DNA from: RGIG4608 sp045651165
GTDB lineage: Bacteria > Bacillota > Clostridia > Oscillospirales > CAG-272
Assembly: GCA_045651165.1 (NCBI GenBank)
Contig: JAZRRX010000037.1
Span: forward strand, 1-64,000
Direction of reading: 5' to 3'
DNA: 64,000 nucleotides
Shown here in pieces: positions 1 through 8,932 of the stretch (position 1 is its first letter; every line of letters begins with the position of its first letter). A program made the translations under genes and the position numbers. The notes under the pieces are model-generated. The model was not told where the DNA came from. It did no database searches and worked only from the letters and a program-made list of their open reading frames with translations.

Positions 1-148
1 ACTTCGCTTGAAGCTCGGGATCATTAATAACCTCTTCAATATGTTCGCGATGTGTTTCGGGTTTGAATGCCGCAAGTACGGGTGTTGCACATGCACTTAC
101 CATCATTACTACTGCAATTACCAAAACAAGAACTCTTTTGAGTTTCAT
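1..148 (-). CDS. Exported protein, N-terminal fragment (partial)
   Basis: The first 49 codons of a gene that runs off the left edge. The product starts with a typical signal sequence: basic MKLKR, a hydrophobic stretch (VLVLVIAVVMMVSA), then either a lipobox-like VSAC or an Ala-x-Ala type site (VLAA). What follows is charged and soluble. An AAAGGA ribosome binding site sits about 7 bases before the ATG. Function cannot be judged from this fragment; export is inferred from the signal sequence. Confidence 0.75.
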   Translation of the reverse strand, partial: MKLKRVLVLVIAVVMMVSACATPVLAAFKPETHREHIEEVINDPELQAK

Positions 149-296
149 GATGAAATCCTTTCCGATATAAGAACCTGCGCTTATATCATTAAATATAATA
201 TTGATATATTTTTATAGAGTCCATTGGCTATATAGAGTGAAAAACCTTTATCGTTATTCAAAGTCAACCAAATTCGTCCAAATTTATATAATAGAA

Positions 297-2048
297 TTAC
301 CCAAGTATCTCTTTCTGCCAAGCAAGGTAGTCGAAATACTTATATTCTCTTTCGAGTTTTCTATAGTCATTCTTACCCATAGCAGTAAGAGGAACTTCGT
401 CAACACACATAATCGCAACAGGGCGTCCGCGCTGCTCGAGGTGTTCTTGACAACTATTGTAAATTTCTTTAGCAATTTCATTTCTGCGATAAGCAGGAAT
501 ATTTGCATTAAGTTCAACAACCGCCATAGGATATTGACCCTGCATACGCTCACGGTCGTCAACCGCAATAACGGAGCAACTATGAACCGCAGGATGCTCT
601 GCTATAAAGCTTTCGATTGTGATGGGGAAAACTTTATGTCCGTCAAATCTTGTAATCATTCTCTTAACACGGCCCTTGATGTAAACGAAACCGTCCTCAT
701 CAATAGAACCAATATCACCGGAGTGAATCCAATATTGACCATCAGCATGCAAACGTTTAACGTGGTCTGTTTCAGCCTGATTGTTGAAATATCCCTTCAT
801 CATAGAAGGACCTGTCATACAAACTTCGCCTTCTTCATTATATCCAAGTTCTTCACCTGTTTCAGGATCGAAAATAGCAACTGTTGTAGTAAGGCAAGGA
901 ATACCAACACTCTTTCTCTTATATCTGTCGTTAACACAGAAAGTAGCAGCAGCAGAAACTTCACTCATACCATAACCTTGGCACAAGGGATATTTCATGT
1001 TGTGTTCCTTCATGAATACATCAAGTTTTGCTTCAAGACCTTCGTTCATGGAGTCACCACCAGAACCAAGTGTATAGAGTTTAGAAAGATCCATTCCCTT
1101 AACTTCCTTGCTATCAATAAGGATTTCATAGAAAGCAGGAGTTGCGATCATGTGATTGGGCTTATATTTCTTAATGTACTCGCCCATCTTGAGAGGATAG
1201 AAACGAGGAATAAGCGCAAGCTCTGTATCAATAGTCAAAGGCATGTGAATACCACAGCAAAGACCGTAGGATGAGAAAATAGGCATAATACCCAAGAATC
1301 TATCTCCACCCTCGTGAATGATACCTGCATGAATAAAGTTAAATGCAGTTGCGTTAATAGAATCGTTTGTGAGCATAACGCCCTTGGGGAAACCAGTTGT
1401 ACCACCTGTATATGTAATGGCAGCAGTAGCATCTCCATCATAGTCAGCTTCGTGAGCCAAACCATCTTTTGCGCCCTTAATAAATGTTTCCCAGCTCATA
1501 ATTCCGCCCTGACCATAAGGAATACGGCTGCTTGTCGCAATTTTAAGTGCCAACTTCTTAATTGGAGGCAATGATGTAGCAGCAGTTTGAATAACAATGT
1601 GTTCCTGTTTGATCTTGTCGTGAATTTTTGCAACCAATGGATATGACATATCGATAGCAATAAGCATTTTTGATCCAGATGTAGTGATCATTCTTGTAAT
1701 ACTATTTGCATCAAGTCTTGGGTCGATTGCATTGAGTGTTGCACCAATTTTGTTAAGTGCATAGAAAACCATTATTGATTCAGGTGTTGACGCAGACAAT
1801 AATGAAACAACGTCACCCTGTTTGATTCCGAGCGCTGCAAAAGCGTCTGCAACCTCATCAATTTTAGCAATAAGGGTTTTAACCTTGATTTTAGTTCCGT
1901 AGTAGTAAATAGCAGTATGATAAAGTCGATGTTTGTTGGTTTCTTTAAGGTATGAATAAACCTTCATCTTTGGAAATTCAGCAGTTTTTGATTCCTCAGG
2001 GAAATGCTTCATCCAAGGTTTTTCTATACTGATTGTTCTTTTTTCCAT
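297..2048 (-). CDS. AMP-dependent acyl-CoA synthetase/ligase
   Basis: A 583-residue member of the adenylate-forming (ANL) family, which activates a carboxylic acid with ATP and transfers it to CoA. The phosphate-binding loop YTGGTTGFPKGV is at residues 213-224, followed by a GYGMSE motif, the HSGDIG motif, and the C-terminal lysine of MGK (K559) that catalyses adenylation. Length fits long-chain or medium-chain fatty-acyl-CoA ligases, but the substrate cannot be read from the sequence. It is a single gene with its own promoter (2162-2190) and an AAAGGAG site before the ATG. The roughly 100-base 5' leader holds only weak hairpins. Confidence 0.9.
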   Translation of the reverse strand: MEKRTISIEKPWMKHFPEESKTAEFPKMKVYSYLKETNKHRLYHTAIYYYGTKIKVKTLIAKIDEVADAFAALGIKQGDVVSLLSASTPESIMVFYALNKIGATLNAIDPRLDANSITRMITTSGSKMLIAIDMSYPLVAKIHDKIKQEHIVIQTAATSLPPIKKLALKIATSSRIPYGQGGIMSWETFIKGAKDGLAHEADYDGDATAAITYTGGTTGFPKGVMLTNDSINATAFNFIHAGIIHEGGDRFLGIMPIFSSYGLCCGIHMPLTIDTELALIPRFYPLKMGEYIKKYKPNHMIATPAFYEILIDSKEVKGMDLSKLYTLGSGGDSMNEGLEAKLDVFMKEHNMKYPLCQGYGMSEVSAAATFCVNDRYKRKSVGIPCLTTTVAIFDPETGEELGYNEEGEVCMTGPSMMKGYFNNQAETDHVKRLHADGQYWIHSGDIGSIDEDGFVYIKGRVKRMITRFDGHKVFPITIESFIAEHPAVHSCSVIAVDDRERMQGQYPMAVVELNANIPAYRRNEIAKEIYNSCQEHLEQRGRPVAIMCVDEVPLTAMGKNDYRKLEREYKYFDYLAWQKEILG

Positions 2049-2161
2049 TTAATTAATCTCCTTTAAACTTCATATAAGTATAAATTTGCGCCAGAACAAA
2101 TTGAGCGCACATAACACAGGAAAGTTGCTACAAGCAATACTACCCGATGTTATTTCATTTT

Positions 2162-2190
2162 ATTATACAATATTTGTACCTATTTGTCAA
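2162..2190 (-). promoter_or_regulatory. Sigma-A promoter for the acyl-CoA synthetase
   Basis: Perfect -35 TTGACA (2185-2190) and -10 TATAAT (2162-2167) with a 17-base spacer, reading toward the gene that starts at 2048. Confidence 0.85.
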
Positions 2191-2279
2191 TATAAATTTC
2201 AAAAAACACCCTATCGGCAAATTATAACAGAAAAGTATAATAAATCATCTCTTAATTAATAAGTAGAAAACCAAAGCAA

Positions 2280-2322
2280 AAAAGAAGCTGCGCCCAAACG
2301 CAAATTAAAGAGTTTGGGCGCA
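2280..2322 (-). terminator. Terminator after the THUMP methyltransferase
   Basis: An 11-base-pair stem (TGCGCCCAAAC at 2289-2299 with GTTTGGGCGCA at 2312-2322) followed on the minus strand by a T-rich tract. Confidence 0.7.
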
Positions 2323-2337
2323 TAGATTGGCTATATT

Positions 2338-3489
2338 TTATTTCTTTTTAAATTTATTTTTATCATCTCGCGGCTTATAATACTGATACAAATTACAAGG
2401 TATCATTCCATTATAAAGCTTTCTGATTTTGTCCGCACGGCGACCATAACACCTTTCAAAGCTTTCCATAGAAGTAAGTACATATATTTGCCAAGGATAG
2501 AAATTATCAAAATTTTTACCAATATCGCGATAAAGCTGCTCTGCCTCACGAGGTGTCATCAATCGTTCACCATAAGGAGGATTGCAGATAATCGTGCCTC
2601 GCCTATCGGGTTTTTCAATTTTTCTAGCATCTGCAGTAAAAATATTGAGGTAGTCGGTAACACCTGCACGCAGAGCGTTTTCGTATGCAATATCAGTTGC
2701 CTCCTCATCAATGTCAGATGCAAATATTTCAAAATCTATTTCTTTTGATACAAGAGAACGCGCCAAATCTCTTTCCTCGTTCCACATTTTAGATGTGATT
2801 TGAGGAAATTTTTCCGATATAAACTCCCTATTCATTCCGGGAGCAATATTGGCAAGAATCATAGCGGATTCAATCGCTATAGTACCAGAGCCACAAAATG
2901 GGTCCCAAATAAGCACGTCTTTTCGTGGTCTGCTTGTCAATGCAAGTGCCGCTGCAAGCGTTTCACGAAGAGGAGCTGCAACGGATGCTGGACGATAGCC
3001 TCTTTTGTGGAGTGCAATTCCACTTGTGTCAATCATCAATGACGCCTTGTCCTTTAATATGAAAAATTCAATCTGATATTTTATTCCGCTGTTTTCGGTA
3101 AACCAAGAAACGCTATACTTTTCGGATAATCTCGCAACCACAGCGCGCTTAACAATACTTTGACAATCAGGAATGGAATATAACTTGCTTTTGATAGCAT
3201 GTCCTTTTACAGGAAATTCATCGTAACGAGAAATAAAATTTTCCCACGGGAGTGCCTTTGTTCCCTCAAATAAATCATCAAATGAATAGGCATTAAATTC
3301 ACCAAGTTTAATAAAAACCCTCTCCGCAAGTCGAAGATTAATATTTGCGCGCGCAACATCTTGCAAAGTTCCCTCGAATGTAACTCTGCCATCAATAGTT
3401 TCTATTCTTTTAAAGCCGAGAGCATCAATTTCCTCGCCCAAAAATTTTTCCAATCCAAAAAGACAGGTTGCAACAAGCTGTAATTTCAT
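2338..3489 (-). CDS. THUMP-domain class I RNA methyltransferase (RlmL/YpsC-like)
   Basis: A 383-residue SAM-dependent methyltransferase expected to modify a guanine N2 in 23S rRNA. The N-terminal part (about 45-155) resembles a THUMP RNA-binding domain. The catalytic part has the SAM-binding motif DPFCGSGT at 196-203 and the amino-methylating NPPYGE motif at 303-308. These match the single-domain YpsC type found in Firmicutes rather than the fused RlmKL of enterobacteria. It precedes the SOD-like gene's 3' side on the same strand by about 30 bases, so the two are probably co-transcribed. The exact target base is inferred from the family. Confidence 0.88.
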   Translation of the reverse strand: MKLQLVATCLFGLEKFLGEEIDALGFKRIETIDGRVTFEGTLQDVARANINLRLAERVFIKLGEFNAYSFDDLFEGTKALPWENFISRYDEFPVKGHAIKSKLYSIPDCQSIVKRAVVARLSEKYSVSWFTENSGIKYQIEFFILKDKASLMIDTSGIALHKRGYRPASVAAPLRETLAAALALTSRPRKDVLIWDPFCGSGTIAIESAMILANIAPGMNREFISEKFPQITSKMWNEERDLARSLVSKEIDFEIFASDIDEEATDIAYENALRAGVTDYLNIFTADARKIEKPDRRGTIICNPPYGERLMTPREAEQLYRDIGKNFDNFYPWQIYVLTSMESFERCYGRRADKIRKLYNGMIPCNLYQYYKPRDDKNKFKKK

Positions 3490-3519
3490 TTTTTATTTCC
3501 TTTTTATTATTATTTTCGA

Positions 3520-3930
3520 TTAATTATAAACCATAGTTGCTGATTTGTCAACATCACTTCTTCGCCTTGAAAGAAATTCAGCGCGCGCAATAACTGTTAT
3601 ATCATCAAGCTTAATCAGAAAGCTCCTCCCAATAACATCTTCAATTTTTAGTTTATTTGAAACACTCACATATGAGCCATCATCAATACAAACAAGATTT
3701 TCACCGCAAAAAACATTTTGGAGAGCAAAATTTCCGTAATTTCTATCATACATTTTTATCTCTTTCACTCGCGCGCCACCAGAATGTATGTGCAACAAAA
3801 CCCCGAGAGGCGTGTGAATAAACTCTACTCTACCACTTCTCTTTTCAGTTGGGAAATCAATTTTTGCAACAGGAAATCTGTCACGAAGCAACATTTTATA
3901 AAACTCTTTTTTATCTAAAATAGGCATCAT
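3520..3930 (-). CDS. Small protein resembling a degenerate Cu/Zn superoxide dismutase domain
   Basis: A 136-residue protein I cannot place with certainty. Several segments line up by eye with the small Cu/Zn SOD-like proteins of Firmicutes: a GRVEFIHTPLGVLL strand pair, an HIHSGG segment that echoes the copper-binding HIHEG, and KIEDVIGRSFLIKLDD, which matches the usual R(F/V)T-(E/D)DVIGRxVVIH stretch. The further histidines and the zinc aspartate are absent, so metal-dependent activity is unlikely. It lies just upstream of the THUMP methyltransferase on the same strand. There are two adjacent ATG codons at the start; GAAAGGAA precedes them. Fold assignment is inference only. Confidence 0.4.
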   Translation of the reverse strand: MMPILDKKEFYKMLLRDRFPVAKIDFPTEKRSGRVEFIHTPLGVLLHIHSGGARVKEIKMYDRNYGNFALQNVFCGENLVCIDDGSYVSVSNKLKIEDVIGRSFLIKLDDITVIARAEFLSRRRSDVDKSATMVYN

Positions 3931-4020
3931 TTTTCTTTTTTCCTTTCATTTAATCCTTACCAATATATGCAGGTAGAAAGAAAAAGATGATAAATCAAAA
4001 TTCAAACAAAAATAAAAAAA

Positions 4021-4056
4021 ATAAAAGACACCCATTTGGATGCCTTTTATTTATTA
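4021..4056 (-). terminator. Terminator of the rplU-prp-rpmA operon
   Basis: An AAAAGGCATCC / GGGTGTCTTTT hairpin with an AAAT loop (two G-T pairs), followed on the minus strand by a run of T, just past the rpmA stop. Confidence 0.75.
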
Positions 4057-4060
4057 AACA

Positions 4061-4339
4061 TTAGTCAGCGTATACACTAACCTGTTTCTTTGTCTTTGTC
4101 TTGTGCTCAAACTTAACTCTACCGTCGATGAGTGCGAACAATGTGTCATCTGTACCGATACCTACGTTGTTACCGGGATGAATAGCTGTTCCTCTCTGTC
4201 TAACGATAATGTTGCCGGCAACTACGTGCTGACCGTCAGCTTTCTTAACGCCAAGGCGCTTTGATTCACTGTCACGGCCGTTCTTTGTAGAACCAACACC
4301 CTTTTTATGAGCAAAGAACTGCAAACTAAGCTTTAACAT
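4061..4339 (-). CDS. rpmA: 50S ribosomal protein L27
   Basis: A 92-residue L27, a protein whose N-terminus reaches the peptidyl-transferase centre. It has the Firmicutes-type N-terminal extension MLKLSLQFFAHKKG, which must be cut after the LQFF segment to expose the functional AHKKG end. The cutting enzyme Prp is encoded directly upstream. The core GSTKNGRDSESKRLGVK and GNIIVRQRGT segments are fully conserved. It is the last gene of the operon; a GGAGGA site precedes the ATG. The usual downstream GTPase gene obgE is not present here. Confidence 0.97.
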   Translation of the reverse strand: MLKLSLQFFAHKKGVGSTKNGRDSESKRLGVKKADGQHVVAGNIIVRQRGTAIHPGNNVGIGTDDTLFALIDGRVKFEHKTKTKKQVSVYAD

Positions 4340-4374
4340 TTCTTTATTCCTCCGTACTTTAAATTTGTTTGACC

Positions 4375-4755
4375 TTATTGGTCTTGTTCGGACGGTTTTT
4401 CGTATTCCTTATCGATAACCTCAACTTGAAGATAATCATAATATTCTTCCATAAGGTCATTAAGTTGAATGCAATAGGACATAAACAAACCACTAATTGC
4501 ATATCTCTTTCTTTCATCCTCCTCAAATTCGGGGAGCGCAGATTTGGACTGCACCATGATTTCAGTAGCACCCTCGTCTATTGTATAGTCGAGTTCGCCT
4601 GCATAAACCACGTTGATTGAGTTGATAAGCAACATTGTCATTGATGAAAGTGCCGCGCAAAGAATGTCGTAACCCTCATCACCATAGCCTGTGTGTCCTG
4701 TTTCACGGAATCCGTAAAAAATACCGTCATTTCTAAAAAAAACTACTTTTGTCAT
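4375..4755 (-). CDS. prp: Ribosomal-processing cysteine protease Prp
   Basis: A 126-residue cysteine protease that removes the N-terminal extension of L27. The characteristic segment GFRETGHTGYGDEGYDILCA (residues 16-35) supplies the catalytic histidine (H22) and cysteine (C34). Its position between rplU and rpmA is the classic location. The presence of an LQFF-type extension on the adjacent L27 confirms the pair is functional. It lies 23 bases after rplU and 35 bases before rpmA, so it is co-expressed with its substrate. Confidence 0.93.
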   Translation of the reverse strand: MTKVVFFRNDGIFYGFRETGHTGYGDEGYDILCAALSSMTMLLINSINVVYAGELDYTIDEGATEIMVQSKSALPEFEEDERKRYAISGLFMSYCIQLNDLMEEYYDYLQVEVIDKEYEKPSEQDQ

Positions 4756-4778
4756 ATTTATGACCCTTTTTTTGAAAA

Positions 4779-5090
4779 TTAGCCGTTGATAGCAGTGATT
4801 TCAACCTTAGTGTAAGGCTGTCTGTGACCAATCTTCTTCTTTTCGTTCTTCTTGGATTTGTACTTGAGAACATAAATCTTCTTGCCCTTACCGTTCTTAA
4901 GAACGTTTGCAGTAACAGTTGCACCTTCAACATTGGGAGCACCAACCTTGAATGTTTCACCATCGGACAAAGCCTTTACACAGTCAAAAGTAACTGTTTC
5001 TCCTTCGTTAACGTCGAGCTTTTCGATGAAAAGAACATCACCTACGTTAACTTTGTACTGCTTTCCACCTGTCATGATAATTGCGAACAT
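4779..5090 (-). CDS. rplU: 50S ribosomal protein L21
   Basis: A 103-residue L21 starting MFAIIMTGGKQYKV, the family's usual N-terminus, and containing GxKIYVLKYKSKKNEKKKIGHRQ-type rRNA-binding residues. An in-frame upstream ATG at 5171 would add 27 residues. I reject it because those bases form the mRNA leader and because GAGGTG lies just before the ATG at 5090. First gene of the rplU-prp-rpmA operon, driven by the promoter at 5185-5214. Confidence 0.96.
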   Translation of the reverse strand: MFAIIMTGGKQYKVNVGDVLFIEKLDVNEGETVTFDCVKALSDGETFKVGAPNVEGATVTANVLKNGKGKKIYVLKYKSKKNEKKKIGHRQPYTKVEITAING

Positions 5091-5176
5091 GGAAGTAGCA
5101 CCTCTCTTTCTTATAGACTCGCTAAGGCAGGGGTGGCTCGAAAAATTCGTCCACTCTCTACGACCTGACATTATGC
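5091..5176 (-). promoter_or_regulatory. Likely L21 (rplU) mRNA leader
   Basis: About 85 bases of 5' leader between the predicted transcription start and rplU. It contains a GTGG...CCAC helix enclosing a CGAA-TTT-TTCG hairpin (about 5130-5157) and ends in the ribosome binding site. Firmicutes rplU leaders are known to be structured autoregulatory elements; assignment to that family is inference and needs a covariance-model match. Confidence 0.5.
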
Positions 5177-5184
5177 GGCATATT

Positions 5185-5214
5185 ATTGTATCACATTGTA
5201 GAGCTATTTGTCAA
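5185..5214 (-). promoter_or_regulatory. rplU operon promoter
   Basis: -35 TTGACA (5209-5214), 18-base spacer, -10 TACAAT (5185-5190), preceded by TGTGA as an extended -10. Confidence 0.8.
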
Positions 5215-5281
5215 TAGTTTTTTCAATTTTTATTTGAACACAATTAATAGGATTAATTTTGTGTTTTTTATTGTCGTATAA

Positions 5282-5310
5282 TTGACTTTTGTGTATAATT
5301 ATGATATAAT
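5282..5310 (+). promoter_or_regulatory. Promoter of the large SGNH-like protein
   Basis: TTGACT (5282-5287), 17-base spacer, TATAAT (5305-5310), 34 bases before the chosen start codon and divergent from the rplU promoter. Confidence 0.8.
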
Positions 5311-5344
5311 TACTTTATATTGTCTATTTAGAGAGGAAAATAAG

Positions 5345-8300
5345 ATGTTTATAAAATACATAAATAAATTTGTGGCAGCTATTATTGCCTTGACAATTTG
5401 TTTTAGCGCTTCAAGTTCAAGTGTTGGAATATTCGTTAATGCATTGGATATTCAACAATCATCCGATAAGCCTGAATTCAATTACGTTGCGCTTGGGGCT
5501 TCAAACGTAAATGGATACGGACTGCACGGATACAATTTTGAATACGTATACGAATCTCCCTTTGAAAAAGCAAAGGATAATAGATACGGATATGAAATGG
5601 ATACTCCCGGTGCATATGCAGATATTATAAAAGAAAAATTAAGCCGTGATTATAATGTAAATCTTCATCAAATTGCAACAAGCAGTTTGCGCGCCGAAGA
5701 ACTTCACTTCCTTTTGGATTACACTTATCAAGGTGATGCATATACCGATACATGGTTCTATGACACCAACGGAGACGGCGTAAGTAGCAACTGGTATCTC
5801 GGCGGGGCTTTGTATGAGTGGCAACAATGTGTCGATAAAAATCTTGAAGGATTTGACCACGAACCCACTCCCGAAGAATTGCTCTATAATTTGCGCACCG
5901 CATGTAGAGAAAAGGTTGCAGATGCAGACCTTATCACCATTGATATCGGTATGAACAATTTTGGCACATATATGCTCAATCTTATTTCCACGGGTGTTTT
6001 TTCAAGTGATCTTGAATCTCTTAATCCCGAGATAGCTCACTACTACAAGATTGCTAGTGAATATGCGCTCGAAATCATTGAAGAAACAATCGGTGATACA
6101 GTAATGCCCACATCAATGCTCAAATCTTTTGCCGATACTATTGCCTATGCCCTTGTGGGATATTGTGTTAATTTTGATGAAACCATAAAAGAAATATATT
6201 CACTCAATCCCGACGTCAAAATAGTTGTTGTAAGTATTCAGAATATGTTGCGCGACCTTGACGTTGTTTTCCCAGGTTCAACAATTCGTGTTCCTTTTGG
6301 TGATATATTTGGAACAATAATTAATGCAGCAAACCTTTATACTGCCACATTATCTCCTTATTCATCAACTTACTATTACGCCAACGTTTCATCAAACGGA
6401 CACACAGAATTCTTCTTTGATGAGGTGGGAGCTTACGATGGAAATCCTTCTTCACTCAGCACCAACCTCAAAGACTGCTTCAATGTGTATGATGGCTCTC
6501 TTTATATAAAAACTCGTATTCAACAGATGTTTGCTGTTAATATGAGCAAAAAAGGACTCGTCCGCATGGATGAATCCCAAAAAGATACAACAAATATGGA
6601 ATCTATCGAAGCTTTCCATTACGGATTCCATTATGGCATAGAGGGTAAAGAAAATACCCCCAAAATTACATGGCATGACGGCACTCCCTTAAAAGATTTC
6701 ATTAAAAAAGGTGAGGCGGGACAACTTTCCGGAGATGACAAATCATACTATGAAATTTATGCAAAAATGCTTTCAGTTGCATATGACGTTGTCGCTGAAG
6801 TATTAAGAGAATCTACAAAGCCCAATATTATGGACTTTACACAGCTTGGTGTAGCTTCTTACCTCGGCCTTTCTACTGAACAAATTCTTTTGGAAGAACT
6901 TGCTGCGGCCGTTGAAAATGCAATTGAAAATCCCGATTACAACTATGACATTAATGAACTTTATCCCGAAGGATATTTTAATGCTTTAGCACAAGAACAC
7001 AATCTTGAACCCATTGTTTTTGAAACTATGTTTGCATTTGCTATGCGAATGCAATTCGGTGGAACTGTTTTCTCTCACCCCAACGCAAATGGATATAAAG
7101 AAATCAGCAAAATCATTTGGAAAACTTATATCAAAGGTACCAAAGGTGCCGATGTAATCAATGACCAACTTAGTATTGATTATTTACCCACCGATAGTTC
7201 ATACTATGTTGCCATTAACGGTTTTGAAGGTGGCTATGCAGATATTTTTGCAGAACTAATTGGTCTTGAAAATAATCAGGTGGGATATACCTCATTTGAT
7301 AACATAGACTATAGTGAAATCGCAAAGGCAGATATCGTAAGCATTGGCTATAACGAAGCTGATATGATTAACTTCGTATCCAACCAAATGCTCGGTTATG
7401 TGGCGGATTATATCGACAATGATGCCCGTAGCATTGCCACCTCTTATGTTTCCACTATAGTTGACATTTTAAGCAATTCTCTTTCATCATATATTTCACT
7501 TGCTGGGCTCAAAGAAGAATTAAAAAAGCCTGTAAACAATATGATTGATGAAATCCTATTGACAGAACCAATAGCTAACAAATCAAAACAAGACTTAGAT
7601 TGGTCTCTCCTTCTTGATGAAGAGCAGGTTCAGTATGTCGAATTAACAAAGAAAACGCTTAAAGAACTTGTTGTTAATTATGCAGGATTTGAGTATTATA
7701 CACTTAAAATAGATATGGTTGAATTGCTTGTACAAAACGCAGCTTCAATAAACACCAATCCTTTTGTAAGTGCAATCATCAGCAATCCAGATACTCTTTA
7801 TACAATGTTTGGTGAAAATTCTTTTATAACAATCGATCTTCCCTTGACAGATGCAATCGTTTTTGCACTTGAATCATTCTTGTATCGTTATATGGAAGAA
7901 ACAATTAAATCTGCCAACCTTATTTCTTACATCAACACCAATCACCCCGATACCAAGATTATCATCCTTGGTCGTTACAATCTCTTAAAAGATTCCTATC
8001 TTGAAATTGGCAATGACCGATTAGATATTGGATATTTCTTTGAAGCACTCTCACTTGTATCAACCTCACAAACTCTTCTTTATTTTAGCGTATTTAATAA
8101 TACGGCGTTTGCTAATATATCGGAAACAACCACAAGTTATCAGGAAGCCAATGACGGACAAAAAACCAATATTTTAGACTTGCTTTCACTATATAATCTT
8201 GATCAATCGATTCTTAATATTGGAGATAAAGGTAACGAATATATTGCTAATAGAATGTACTCACAGATAAGATCTGTTTGTGTTCACCAATTTAACAACT

Positions 8301-8593
8301 GCGAGGATACAGAATGTTCACTCTGTGGTGAAGAAATAGACCCTCGTGAGCATAGTTATGGTGATTGGGAGGCAGTTTATGATGCTGATGGCAACTATAC
8401 TGGTGAGGATACAAGAACTTGTAGCGTTTGCAATCACATTGATAAACGCACAACATCTGTTATCGAATCCCAAACAGACACCGAATCTAACAAACTTAAA
8501 AATCCCGTGTTACCAATTACACTTAGTGCAGCGGTAATTTGTGCTTTGGCAGGATTTGGCGTATATTACTTTATTGTTCGCAAAAAGAAATAA
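5345..8593 (+). CDS. Large exported protein with two SGNH-hydrolase-like domains and C-terminal membrane anchor
   Basis: A 1082-residue surface protein. A signal sequence (residues 1-34) leads into an SGNH/GDSL-like domain: YVALGASNVNGYG (around 48-59) stands in for the GDS block with Ser53 as the nucleophile candidate, ADLITIDIGMNNFG (about 193-206) is the glycine/asparagine block, and SHPNANGY gives a His at 578. A second, related half begins near 620 (YYVAINGFEGGYAD, then AKADIVSIGYNEADM near 661) but lacks the Ser and His. Near 978-1030 is a Cys-rich knuckle (CxxC pairs). A single membrane helix and KKK end the protein. The start at 5345 was chosen over the one 21 codons upstream because of GAGAGGA and the signal sequence. 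Substrate unknown; esterase activity is inferred. Confidence 0.75.
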   Translation: MFIKYINKFVAAIIALTICFSASSSSVGIFVNALDIQQSSDKPEFNYVALGASNVNGYGLHGYNFEYVYESPFEKAKDNRYGYEMDTPGAYADIIKEKLSRDYNVNLHQIATSSLRAEELHFLLDYTYQGDAYTDTWFYDTNGDGVSSNWYLGGALYEWQQCVDKNLEGFDHEPTPEELLYNLRTACREKVADADLITIDIGMNNFGTYMLNLISTGVFSSDLESLNPEIAHYYKIASEYALEIIEETIGDTVMPTSMLKSFADTIAYALVGYCVNFDETIKEIYSLNPDVKIVVVSIQNMLRDLDVVFPGSTIRVPFGDIFGTIINAANLYTATLSPYSSTYYYANVSSNGHTEFFFDEVGAYDGNPSSLSTNLKDCFNVYDGSLYIKTRIQQMFAVNMSKKGLVRMDESQKDTTNMESIEAFHYGFHYGIEGKENTPKITWHDGTPLKDFIKKGEAGQLSGDDKSYYEIYAKMLSVAYDVVAEVLRESTKPNIMDFTQLGVASYLGLSTEQILLEELAAAVENAIENPDYNYDINELYPEGYFNALAQEHNLEPIVFETMFAFAMRMQFGGTVFSHPNANGYKEISKIIWKTYIKGTKGADVINDQLSIDYLPTDSSYYVAINGFEGGYADIFAELIGLENNQVGYTSFDNIDYSEIAKADIVSIGYNEADMINFVSNQMLGYVADYIDNDARSIATSYVSTIVDILSNSLSSYISLAGLKEELKKPVNNMIDEILLTEPIANKSKQDLDWSLLLDEEQVQYVELTKKTLKELVVNYAGFEYYTLKIDMVELLVQNAASINTNPFVSAIISNPDTLYTMFGENSFITIDLPLTDAIVFALESFLYRYMEETIKSANLISYINTNHPDTKIIILGRYNLLKDSYLEIGNDRLDIGYFFEALSLVSTSQTLLYFSVFNNTAFANISETTTSYQEANDGQKTNILDLLSLYNLDQSILNIGDKGNEYIANRMYSQIRSVCVHQFNNCEDTECSLCGEEIDPREHSYGDWEAVYDADGNYTGEDTRTCSVCNHIDKRTTSVIESQTDTESNKLKNPVLPITLSAAVICALAGFGVYYFIVRKKK

Positions 8594-8610
8594 TAATAGA
8601 TAAAATTTAA

Positions 8611-8640
8611 AGGACTTGTCTTGAAGGCAAGTCCTTTTTT
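8611..8640 (+). terminator. Terminator after the SGNH-like surface protein
   Basis: AGGACTTG (8611-8618) pairs with CAAGTCCT (8628-8635), followed by TTTTTT. Confidence 0.85.
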
Positions 8641-8715
8641 GTCTAAATAAAAATCACTATTTCGCTTGATTTTTTGAACAATTTATGATAATATAACCTT
8701 GTTGAATATTAGTTT

Positions 8716-8792
8716 GCGCCATTAGCTCAGTAGGATAGAGCGTTCGCCTCCTAAGCGAAAGGCCGTTGGTTCGATTCCAATATGGCGTGCCA
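8716..8792 (+). tRNA. tRNA-Arg (anticodon CCT)
   Basis: A 77-base cloverleaf: acceptor GCGCCAT pairs with ATGGCGT, the D-arm contains AGCTCAG...GGATAGAGC, the anticodon loop CTCCTAA sits on a TTCGC/GCGAA stem, the T-arm is TTGG-TTCGATT-CCAA, and CCA is encoded. The CCT anticodon reads AGG arginine codons. Confidence 0.95.
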
Positions 8793-8832
8793 AAAAGGTG
8801 AGTTGAGTTTAGTCTTAACTCGCCTTTTTGTT
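8792..8832 (+). terminator. tRNA-Arg terminator
   Basis: AAAAAGGTGAGTT (8792-8804) pairs with AACTCGCCTTTTT (8817-8829), directly after the tRNA. Confidence 0.8.
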
Positions 8833-8932
8833 TAGCGCAAGTAAAAATACACAAAAGTTCAGTATTTTCATTAAAATAATAAACAAAATATTAGTTTTTT
8901 TGACGATTTTTTGTTGTTTTTTTCAAAAATCG

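Noticed and set aside
201..1274. A 357-residue plus-strand frame opposite the acyl-CoA synthetase
   Set aside because: Cys/Thr/Asn-rich nonsense composition with no family motif; the minus-strand gene has all ANL motifs.
2049..2337. Riboswitch or T-box before the acyl-CoA synthetase
   Set aside because: Only short hairpins; no conserved T-box or known riboswitch core seen by eye.
4880..4915. GTTCTTAAGAAC palindrome inside rplU considered as an SOS box
   Set aside because: The order is GTTC...GAAC, not GAAC-N4-GTTC, and it is within a coding region.
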